Shown: positions 29,184 to 39,225 of the stretch, piece by piece | Numbering within the stretch: the stretch's first letter is position 1 | How the letters are laid out: each line of letters starts with the position of its first letter | From: Zonotrichia leucophrys gambelii | Taxonomy: Eukaryota; Chordata; Aves; Passeriformes; Passerellidae | Reading direction: 5' to 3' | Assembly (NCBI RefSeq): GCF_028769735.1 | Contig: NC_088178.1 | Coordinates: 26,743,357-26,807,356, forward strand | DNA: 64,000 nt | Translations under genes and position numbers: made by a program | The notes under the pieces: model-generated | What the model was told of the DNA's origin: nothing | What the model saw: the letters and a program-made list of their open reading frames with translations, nothing else | Database searches by the model: none

Positions 29184-30856
29184 CATCTCCATGGTCCAAA
29201 TAGGCACAGTCATCTGTGAAGGTTTTATGGAACACTGAGGCTTGAGATCAGTAATCCCTATTAGGCCATGATCTGCAGCAAAATTAGAAGCCCATGTTTA
29301 ATGACAACCACTCCTGTCCCCACTGAAATGTTGTTTTAGCAATTCTTGACTAGAGAACAGCACCCATGCCAAATCACTCTGGGTAAGCAGCTGATGTCCA
29401 TTGTAGCTGTTCACCTGCCCCCTGCACAGGGAGGAATCTCCCCAGAGTTCTTCTTCAGAAGAACTTACACCATTATCCTTTACACCATTCTAAAATGATC
29501 CTAAATTAAATGTTTGTATCAGAACTATTCGAGATCAATGGGTGCTTTCCAATGGTTCACTCTAAAATGCATTCATAGTCTGTTTTTCATAAGCAGAAGA
29601 ATTTACATAAGAAATAATCTAGGTATTTCTTCCCAACTCAACACAAGCAATTTACAATCCAATATGGAACAAGATTATCAAAATTAAAATCAATTTCATT
29701 CTCATGCCAAAAAATTAGAAAAAAAAGCAGAAGCTAAAAACCCACTAAGAAGTCATACAAATTCAGTTTAAAAAGGCGATCACTTTTAATTAGAAAACGT
29801 GCTGATCTTGATCCAGGGAAAGTTTTGTTTGCAGTGTATAGATTTATAATCCTCAGAGGGCCTTAAAATGTAAACGTAAGAGTAATTATTACATTTTTAT
29901 CTACTTTTGTGGATGTCACCACACACCCTGGAGCCATACATGTTCCAGCTGGACCCCCTGCTTCTTTGTGAGAAGGGAAACACGACCTTTGCTGCAGAGC
30001 TGTGACATTGCACTTGGACTTTCACACTCTTTTAGGAGAACAATAAATGCCCAGAGCTGGGTGATGCAATGTGCTCCCCAGCTGCCATATGAAGTGGAGA
30101 GAGGCTGAGCAGCATCATCAGCATTAAGGTACTTTATCCATCTCACTAAAGCTACTGTAGAAGTCCATAAACAAGGTCTGGAACGCAATCAATCATTTTT
30201 ATTCAAGGCACTATACCTTAATTAAACGGAGCTTCCCTCGAGCAAGCTGGAGACAGCCCCAAACCCAAACCCCAAGTGCTCAACCCGTGTGCCTCAAGCC
30301 CAGTCAGTCCCAAAGGGTGGCGCAGGCAGTCCAAGAGGGAGAGGAGTTACTGTGGAAGATCCAGGATGGAGCAGCCTGAGCTGAATTCCAGAGGTGCTCC
30401 CTGTACCCAGCAGCAGGCACGGGGGCTCCCTGGGAAGCTGCACTTTTACCACCAAGAGGGACAGATGTGTTTGTGTCAGTCCTGTGGCTCTGACACTGCT
30501 CTGAAGCCTGCAGCTCACCCCAGGTCTGCTTCCCAGGCACTGTGTAATTTAGTGAGTGCTCCCTCATTTATCCTCACTCGTGACACAAGTCAAGGATTAC
30601 ACCTGATTTCAGCTCTCAGCCCCACAGAACACCAAGCTAACACTGGATTAATATGCTAAAGTTTAGAGCAAACGTTGTTCATCCTCCCAGGGGATCTGTA
30701 AGTGAGTGTATTTCACAAATAGAAAAATAAAATAGAGCAAAGCCCCGCTGCAGTGAGAGCACTGTTGCTCTTTCTGTCCTGCCACAACACACTCAGCATT
30801 CCTCGCAGCACCCGCTAATCTAAACCAATAACCCTGGAAATGGCTATATCCTTTAT
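29184..30856 (-). other. DAB1: DAB1 upstream intron, unique sequence
   Basis: Unique sequence. 30240-30600 is GC-richer and open in several frames on both strands. No domain, splice pair or repeat is recognisable. Confidence 0.6.
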
Positions 30857-31162
30857 TTAAATGTGTGAAGCCCTCAGGGCATCATCTGAATTTCTTGATT
30901 TTACGACTGTAAAATATATAATGATATTATCACCAAAGTCAATAACATGCTCCTGGCAATCAATTCGCTGAAGAACGACACAGCGCTGTCTTTTCTTTTC
31001 TACTTCTTTTCTAACTAATAAACTGTCAAAGTTGTAGCCATTCAAATTATGCACACATTCAAATGATAAACCTGAAATAACACCTCCTCCCGTATCACAG
31101 GGCTGAAAAACAATCCCATACACACTTATAAACAGCTTACATCTTCCTGGGGCAATTAGCAT
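30857..31162 (-). other. 101-codon open frame in a CpG-retaining AT-rich block
   Basis: An ATG at 31162 opens 101 codons on the DAB1 strand, ending at 30857. The block keeps isolated CpGs (near 30906, 30966, 30975, 30983, 31092) in a strongly AT-rich setting, more like a conserved non-coding element than a degraded repeat. The predicted protein is mixed hydrophilic with no signal peptide or family that I recognise. It most likely marks conserved regulatory DNA with a chance frame; a nested or retained exon is possible but unsupported. Confidence 0.25.
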
Positions 31163-33483
31163 TTTTATGGGTTTTTATGGCATCAACGCAGCGGAAAATA
31201 CAAAACACTGTGGTGCAGAATGACCTCTAAGATGCCACACAGACTGAAGACTCCTAAATTAATTGCCAAGTGAAAGGTATTTCCCATTAGCTGTGCATAT
31301 ATATGCACCTAAACACATATATATACATGCATAATCTTATCTATTTGCACATATACACACATATGATGCACAGGTTCATTTGGTGCGTCAATTATCCCAA
31401 GAAAATTCACAGCAATTTTAATCAACTACAGATTTCCCTAGAAGAAAGTCCCTAAGCACATAAGCAGGTGTAAAAGAGAAAATAGTCACATGCAATTAGA
31501 TGTGCCTTTCAGTACAGCAGGAACTAAAAGGAATCATGAAGATAACTCTGATTACTCTCCTTGACAGCACATTTTCCTCAGTGCCTTCATAGAACTTTAA
31601 GACCAACACAGAGGGCTCAAAATGAACCATCACACAAAGGGATGGATCATGATACCACAAACCCAGCATATTCTTTCTTCATAACCATAAAAAAGTTCAG
31701 TGCAGAGTGTTGATTTGGGGTTATAAATCCAAGAATCCCCCACAAGTTCTCAGATTCTCCTGGCATCTGTTAATCTAATTCTTGCAGTTTTCTCCTAGAA
31801 CTGGGAAACTTAGCGTTGCTGGGTCATTCCTCACTGTCTTTAGGAGCACGACTGCCCAACCCTCTTGTGGGCATTCACAGATCTGCCACAGAAAAACAAA
31901 ATCCTTTTCCTTTTTTAATATAACATTTTAGAAAATAAACCACACTGCACCTAGCAGTCTGTGTGCTCAAAATTTAACCTTCTCATGTCAGCACTAGCAT
32001 TCTCTTCCTCTACCAACATTTCTCAAATGAGCTTCTTGCAATTAGCCATTTTAAACTCTTTTTTTTCTTTAAAAAGGACAGATACTTGAGAGTTTAATTT
32101 CAAGATCAATACTTCATCTCAAGTGACCAGAGCACAGTCCCAGCACGATTTGCTCATGACATCAAGCACTGCTGTCTTTTAAATTAAGACATACTTTGGA
32201 TTTCACACTTTATCTCAGTGATAAAGGCTAATCCCTAGCACCTGAAAAAACTTAGTGATGGAGTGAAATACAACCTGTTTATGGGGACACCACCCTAAAA
32301 AGCATGTTAAAATTTTGTGAGAAATAAGCACTTCTTTCTATGTAAGTGGCTGTCCAAAAGCTCGGTCACAGTATATGGGCACAACCTGAGTGCAAACTTC
32401 TCCTTTCACCAATTGATAGGAAATCTCCTAAAAAAGTCTGCAAGGTGTTGTTCTGGGGTGCTTTTAATGCCCTGTTTTGACAGCAACACAATTTGTCCTG
32501 AACAAAAAGATTGAGCATACTTCCACAGAAAATGATAAACCACGTAAAGAGGGGACAGAGAAACCACTCCGAAGGCTCAATGAACTTCTATTATGGTTTA
32601 ATTTAAAAACATTACCTCCAATTTTAAGCACAGATAAAGGCTCTCCAGGAAAACTCAATCATCATTCAGGCTATCATCTCAGCAGTGGTCCCCAATCGTT
32701 CAGAGCTGCTGTTCACAAAACCTCAAACTGAGAGATTTTATGGCTTCTGGCATTATTAGCCTGAGAATTACTGTACTTGAAGGCACCTACACAGCCCCAC
32801 TCCTAGAAACAAGTCTCCTCTGCAAGGAAATAAGATGCTCCCATATTATTTGCTGTCCTTGATCAGCTTTATAAGCAGAGATGTTGTTCATCAGGTGACA
32901 CTGACTGCACTTGCCAAGTTTTTATCACAACACTAAATCCAAGATGAACATGATGCACATTTTACCATCTCCAAAGCAAAATGGTTCCATGGACTGGACT
33001 AAATTATCTATTTATACTACAATGAAGTCCATGTGAGTATGTCAAGGGAAGGATTCTGCTATTTACAGGGGAGGCCTCAGTATAAAATAATGTTTGATTA
33101 AAACTCGGGACAAATCTCAGTGATGGAGAGTCTGGGCCGAGCACCCGGGAGAAGGCAGTGATTGAGCACCCAGCTCCACGGGCAGATGACAAAGCACTCA
33201 TTTTCCTTTTAGCCAGAAGGCTCACTGATCAATTTTATTTTCTTAGATGGTTTTTGAGATGACAGAATATGGGCACATCTTCAGACACAGAAATGACCAA
33301 AAGCTGAATGTAATTAAACTTCCTTTCAGCCTCTGTACCATGCAAGTCTTCATAAATCTTTGAAAGTCATTTCGTAAAGGAGCCTTTTGCAGGCTGTGTG
33401 TAGAAGCAGCTAAAATTCCAAATTCTACATTGATTTAAAGTGAAATGAGACCCTGCAATAAAACTTCATTTTGGGGTACTAAC
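31163..33483 (-). other. DAB1: DAB1 upstream intron, unique sequence
   Basis: This contains an AT/CA-alternating stretch at 31295-31365 (atatatgcac, catatatata, cacatatac). Otherwise it is unique AT-rich sequence with no exon or transposon that I can support. Confidence 0.6.
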
Positions 33484-33549
33484 CTTGTTCAGCAAGCCCC
33501 AGGCAATGACCAGAAGTGAAACCAGGGAAACTTGGCAGTCCATTTTCTG
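33484..33549 (-). CDS. Candidate 66-nt exon encoding a signal-peptide-like start
   Basis: On the DAB1 strand, a branch-like CTCTAAC and an AACAG acceptor precede CAGAAA-ATG-G, an initiation context with A at -3 and G at +4. The frame reads MDCQVSLVSLLVIAWGLLNK and then meets AAG|GTTAGT, a good donor. Without splicing the frame stops five codons later. The product has a short polar N-terminus and a 14-residue hydrophobic core, like a secretory signal peptide. I do not recognise the protein and found no convincing second exon downstream. It could begin a nested gene or an alternative transcript, or be a chance arrangement. It is not part of any DAB1 isoform that I know. Confidence 0.2.
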
Positions 33550-35139
33550 CTGTTAGAGAATTAAAATTATGTTTTCTGGACAAGCAGAGGGGAAGGGCAA
33601 AGACAGGTATTTGTGGACTCTCCTCTTAGGAGACAGAAGATAGTTTAGCAATCGTTGTTCACCTAATGTTTTAAAGCTTGGGTAAATGCTTAAATCAAAC
33701 AGACATCAAAATGTCAGGTACATAAAGCCCTTGGGAAAACAGGGTCATCAGATGTTTATCCACTTGCCTGGGAGTCAGTAGTTGTTTCTGAGCTAAAACC
33801 AGCTAAGAAAAGGTAACTGATGCTACAGAGATCCTTAATTTGCATTAATATGTGCACTGCATTTGGAAGGGGCATTGTAAAAGCCCAAGCACTCTGTAAA
33901 CCAAAGGACCTGTTACAGCTGTGCTCACATGAACGAGCAAAACAGTCCCAATGGGGCACTCAGCTGAAGCCATCTGCTGCCAAAATCTCTGTACACGACT
34001 TCCAAAGCAGCAAGGAGAGCCCAGTCCACAGGGGCTGCTAAATAACCCAGAATGTGTCATTTCCCAACCTAATCGGAACTTGCTGGGGCAGAGCAAAGTC
34101 AGATGGAATTGCTTTTCCTTCCAAGCTCCACCACAGCACTGAGAAGCACCTTAAAGCAGATGAAAAATCAGCCAACATGAGGAATACTGATCATTTACAG
34201 ATAAGCATCTAATTAATTATTTTGGTATGTGAACTTGCAACAGGATCCACAGAGTTGCTGGATCTCCCTGATTCCTCTTTAATCCAGCAAGAACGGTAAG
34301 AGCTCAGAACTCATGAAAAAAAAAAATCAAGCTGTTTTTATGAGTCTCCCTATATCTGGCTTTAAGTATGCAGTTTTCAAGAACAATTTTAATGAGACTT
34401 TTACTAATCCAGGACACAGACACACACACGTTTACATGCGGAGCCCCAAAGTCATGTGAGACACACAAATTCACCATTTACACTTCACAGCCTACAAAAT
34501 ATATTCTGTTGATGAGCCTACCAAAAAGTTTAGGTTTTTAAATGTACAAAGAAAGAGAAAGAATGGAGAATCAGTTCACTTCATACAAATAGCAGTTTCC
34601 TGTGCTACCCTATGATAAATGTTAATTCCCCAGGACTATAAAAAGAGCAAGTTAAGAAAAGGTTATGCTCTGCTGATTAACATTCCCAAATTTCTCACAC
34701 GTTCAATAAGAGAAAAAAAATCTTTCCATTCAAGATAACTAATTACAGCCACTGAAGTCCCCAAAGACAAGAGCAATAGACTGTAACAGCTAAAGCAGGA
34801 GGACAAAGCCATTCATTGATTCACACTTCACCCTCTCCTGTCAGCACCGTGGTCCCCCCTGCACCAGTGCTGAGTGCAGGCACAGAAATTGGGATTTGCA
34901 CCACCCTGGATGGTGCCAGAGCCCCCTCTCCCCTCCCAGCCATCCCCTGTGTCAATGCAGAACTTCATCCTGCTGAAGGCTGCTGTCAGTGCTCTGCAGA
35001 ATGTGCATCACACCAGGCTGGGAACATCTGCAAAATGCAGTCTGGGGGCTGGGCTTGTGCTCCTTCACTGATTTCCTTTGGTGCCTCTGGGTTTAGCTTT
35101 TATATTTTTCAGATTCTGTGCTGCTTTAGTGTGTAATTC
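33550..35139 (-). other. DAB1: DAB1 upstream intron, unique sequence
   Basis: Unique sequence. 34840-35080 is GC-richer and open in overlapping frames without protein features. Short CA runs occur near 34420-34430. No repeat of known class is seen before the LTR. Confidence 0.6.
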
Positions 35140-35493
35140 TGAGATTCACATTAGGGGATGGTGAGCTCTGTGCAGAGAGTAGGGAGACAGAACATTTCCT
35201 TCTCCAGCTGGGGACCAAGGACAAATGATCCAAATCTCAGGCCCAAGAGCACAAACAATGACAGAATGAAGAGAGAAAAACAAGAAGGACAGGACAATTA
35301 ACTCCAATATGCAAATGAACCAAAACTTAAAAGTGAGAGACCGGTTGTGCATTTTGGGACCATTCTGGTTCATCTTGGGTGTAGCCCTGGCTGGGCTCTT
35401 GTGCTGCCCCAGGTGGATCCATTGAGGCCTCCTAATAAATCCCTACTTTATTCTTTAACTCTGTCTAACCTCTGTTCTAGGTCAGCCTTCACA
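35140..35493 (+). mobile_element. Probable LTR of an avian endogenous retrovirus
   Basis: The 3' half has the layout of an R-U5 region. AATAAA at 35434-35439 is in gcctcctaataaatccctac, followed by a T-rich stretch with ctttaactctgtctaacctc, ending at a possible CA near 35493. A TG at 35140-35141 starting tgagattcac is a plausible 5' end, giving about 354 bp. I recall this gaggcctcctaataaatccc block as a dispersed repeat in songbirds. I could not find a clean target-site duplication, so the ends are approximate. No internal retroviral genes adjoin it. It is antisense to DAB1. Confidence 0.6.
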
Positions 35494-36274
35494 AGTCTCA
35501 CCTAAATCACAGAACTCAGTCTTCAGGCGCAGAAAGTGAAGGTCACTCTTGAAGCATTAAAGCTCCCCAGCCTCACCTCCCACATCACTTAAACCCCAGA
35601 ACCACTTCAGACCCCACTGAGCAAAGACTCCAGCAGAAAATGTCAGTGAAACTGCAGAACAATCCTCATCTTTCCTCCAATGGAATTTGTGGCCCTGGGA
35701 ATTACATCTGGATTATTAGTAGTTCTGGTAATATTGGTGTAAAACACACATCTGGAATGTGCAGAATTGTAAGTTCCTGCCTTAAAAAGCTGGTTCCAAG
35801 GGCATGGCACTAAAGGCAGCCCATGGCCTCAAAAGTGAACAATACACCCACCCTACAACACCAATTCTCATGCAGAAAAAGGAAATGAATGAAAATGTCA
35901 TACCAAAAAAAAACCCACAGTAAATGGGTGTCTAGAAATTATCTTAAGATCACATTACCTCAATAAGAAAAGCAGCTGCTATTTATTTTCTGTAGTCAAA
36001 TGGAAATACCAGTATTCACCACATGGCATTCAACAAAAAAAAACAAACCACTCTTTCCCTGCTGAAATTGTTCACATTTTGTTATCCAATGTTTCAGGAA
36101 GAAAATTATTTTCATTTTGGCTTCCCACTGCCTCTGCAACATCAGAGAATGTCTCTCCCTGCTGGAAAAACAATAGGAGGCAAAGAGGAAAGCAGCTTTT
36201 TTCCTGAGACTTTGGGCTAAAAAACGCCATCAATTTCAAAATTACAACAGTGGCAAAGTGCTTCTTTCAATCTG
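35494..36274 (-). other. DAB1: DAB1 upstream intron, unique sequence
   Basis: Unique sequence with A-rich runs at 35906-35916 and 36032-36040. Nothing recognisable. Confidence 0.6.
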
Positions 36275-36345
36275 GTCCTTTCATTTTTGCCTCCTGCTGC
36301 CGTTCCTATTGTCAAAGTGGCAGCAGGAGGCAGGAATGAAAAGAC
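36275..36345 (+). ncRNA. Long hairpin, candidate pre-miRNA-like or foldback element
   Basis: Two 27-nt arms (36275-36301 and 36319-36345) flank a 17-nt loop. Twenty-four of 27 positions are Watson-Crick complementary, and the inner 14 are perfect (tgcctcctgctgcc with ggcagcaggaggca). In a plus-strand RNA two of the three other positions become G-U wobbles, leaving a single C-A mismatch. On the DAB1 strand the same positions give one G-U and two A-C. At 71 nt overall it has the size of a pre-miRNA. I do not recognise a known miRNA seed. A MITE-like foldback or a chance palindrome are alternatives. Confidence 0.35.
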
Positions 36346-39089
36346 TACTGCTGGCAGTCACCCTTGGGCAAACTGCTGACAAGGAGTAAAACACCCCTGT
36401 GCCAGGCAGGATTCCAGAGGTAAGAAATTGGGGTTTGCACATCTCTGGTACGTGCAAAGCCAGGGAGGATCAGCACATCAGGACAACTCCTCTGCTCCTG
36501 GAACTGAGCAGGCATCAAGGAGACAAAGTGTTTGGGATGGAGGTCAGGAGACTGTGAGTGAGTTGTTGGGGAAGTAAGGAAATACAATAAAAACAAACCA
36601 GCAAGCCCCACCAGCTAACTCTGTGTCAAGTAAGAAAAAAGGAAACATTCCCCAGCTGGGAAAACTTGGAGACTTCTTCAGCTATTGAGTAGATGGTTTG
36701 AATTGTAATGGCACAAGGACCCAAGTGACCATGTCTGAATCCAAAAAGCCTACTGGTACGTGAGAAGAAGCAGGACAAAAGACCAAAACTGAGTGCTGAA
36801 ATTCTTACAAATTTTAACTCATTTGCAGAGCCACCTGCAGAGCAGTCCAGTGCTCCAGAGCTGGTCACCTGGAGAGCAACCAGAAAGAAATCACTGCCAA
36901 CCCTCCTGCAAACACTGCAAACCTGAGAGAAGCTCCTAAAGCAGGGACTGTGACCAAGCCAAGTAATCACCTCTGTCTCTTGCCCTTGGGTGAGGCTTCC
37001 AAAGAATCCCCATTCAGCTGCAAATCAGTGTCCTGCAAACAGGACTCTCTTCTAAAAGGATGCCTTCACTCCCTGAAAGGAGCAGCTCCATCCCCAGCTG
37101 AGCAGCACCTGAGGGGTCTCTGCTTGCAGGGTCTGGCAGCTGGGCACAGCAAGGATGACTGAACTGCATCCTTTTGGGAAGAAATATGGGTGCTAAAGGG
37201 ACACTTTAACCTAATTCCAGGAAGTTTTAAGCAGCTGGAGCAAATCAAGATAGAGGATAGGAGCTGTGCCTCAGCCTGGCCCTGCTTCAGGCTTGGAAGA
37301 GAACAGATCTGCCACTATGATACACGTGGTTTTACTACCTTTGTGCTAACAAGGGCTCATTACAAGAGAGCAAAACATTCCCCTGAAGACCTTGAGGAAA
37401 AAAGTCTGAACAAAGCCCACTTCATCTGCAGAGATTCTTTGAAAACAGAGAAAACAACCAGGAAGCGAATAAAGGGGCTACTAAAATGGAATATGTTATT
37501 ATTTTTCATTGCATGGATTTTATAAAAGGAGGGTTATCTTTGCTGAAAGTGAGCCATGAAAAAGGTACTTTTCACCCACTAAAAATAAAAAGCATGATAC
37601 TTTACAAATAAAATCACTATTATTACTTGTGCTAGAACTGAACAACAAAAACTTATGAAGCTTGAAAACTCTATTCTGTGCAATAAGCACCTAAAATGTT
37701 TCATCACCTGTGTTTGTTAAAATAATAAAAGAAGATTATTTTTTTACAAGAATCCATATAAACCTAAACTGAGAAGACTCTTCCAAGGTCAGAGTTCTCT
37801 GTTAACTTAACCTACAGGAAATCTTTGTCATATTAACTGAAAGGACACGCAGATAAAATCAGTCTACTGAAATCAACACTTGGCATAAGGAGCAGCTGCA
37901 GGGGGAAAAGTAGATTCTATTTACACCATCAAAATATTACCAGATTTTTAAAACATTATTATTATTCCTCTTGCAGTTGTGCTTATCTTCTGAAAAGACC
38001 TGTCTATTTGGTGTAATACTCTCATTATTTGGCTGCTGATACCATCAAGATTTGCTGGCTGTTTCTACCTCTGACAGATTTTTTGAGTATAGCTGAAAAC
38101 ACTGATCAAATGATGCAGGAATCCTTCTCTGGACTGCACCCCAAGGCCTCCTCAATAACTTGCTTATAACTTACTCATTTACAAACAAAATTGACTGTGT
38201 CTAATCTCCGTGCAAAAAACCCAACAATCTAATAATTTAATGTCTGTATGCAGCTTAGAATATTATAAGATCGGGCATTGCTGTGCCAGGTTAGTCTGCT
38301 ATTAGCTGGGGGATTCTCAAGCATCTGTCATGCAAAGTAGGTCAATTTCCAGCCATATAATTCTGATTATGTCAAAATATTTATTCATGAGTTTTCTAAT
38401 TCGACGTACTTCAAATAAGTCATATTTATGTGCAGAAAAAAAAAAACAACAACCCACATCTAAATTATGGTTGTTAACAACTGGGTTATCACAGCTTCAA
38501 ACATTCTGCTAATCCAGAGACGAGGAGAATGTTTTTTCCTTGCAATGTACTCTGTAGTAACAGAATTGTTTTCATTTCCTATTTGCTGTTATTTTTAGTC
38601 TGGCTTCTCAAGGAAACAAGAGGAACACAGCCAGACACTCCCTGGGTGTTATGTGGGAATGTGCAGAGCAATGGAAACCCCCATCCTCCTCCCTTCTCGT
38701 GCCTGGATTAACACGTGAAGCTTCAGGCCAATTTCAGTCAAGTCTCATCTGTATTATGATTTTTGCACTTTACCAGGCAGGGGGAAATAGATGGTGCAAT
38801 GGAAGAGAACCATCCTATGGATGGGTGTGCTGAGGAGAGGCCTCACTCGAGCCTTGTCTTTCCTTAGAGCTCAGACCAAAATGAAAATAAAAGAAACCAG
38901 GCTTCCCTGGCCCCTCAGTGCATGAGAGTCTTTCCATCAAAATTAAGAGATTACCAGGAGGGAATGGGGATGGATTTACAATGGATGCCATTATCCACAT
39001 GCTCCATAAGATTTAACTCCTCCCAGGGAGAGACCAGGAATTCCAAGCTGCAGGCAATGCTCCTGCAGTACCAGGGAGATGGAAAAGTT
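36346..39089 (-). other. DAB1: DAB1 upstream intron, unique sequence
   Basis: Mostly unique. 38190-38440 has an AT-rich but non-degenerate look with isolated CpGs (for example attcgacgtac near 38399-38409) and a TGTCATGCAAAG stretch. This could be a conserved element, but I cannot test conservation. No exon or transposon found. Confidence 0.55.
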
Positions 39090-39225
39090 CATAGAATCAA
39101 TGAACTTTTGGAATCAACCCTCTGCCATCTTCCACCACCCCAGGCTGCTCCAAGCCCTGGCCTTGAACACTTGTAGGGATGGGGCAGCCACAGCTTCTCT
39201 GGGAATCACCTCACGACCCTGCTGA
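39090..39225 (-). mobile_element. CR1 LINE 3' fragment (minus orientation)
   Basis: Read on the plus strand, the block starts catagaatca, then has ccaggctgctccaagccctg, gccttgaacacttgtaggga and tggggcagccacagcttctc. This is the reverse complement of the CR1 3' region found in birds. It is truncated and internally shortened near 39100-39130. It runs in the same orientation as DAB1. No reverse-transcriptase frame remains. Confidence 0.9.

Noticed and set aside
30276..30659. 127-codon plus-strand frame
   Set aside because: Low-complexity, Ser/Pro/Gln-rich translation typical of GC-richer non-coding DNA, with frames open on the opposite strand too.
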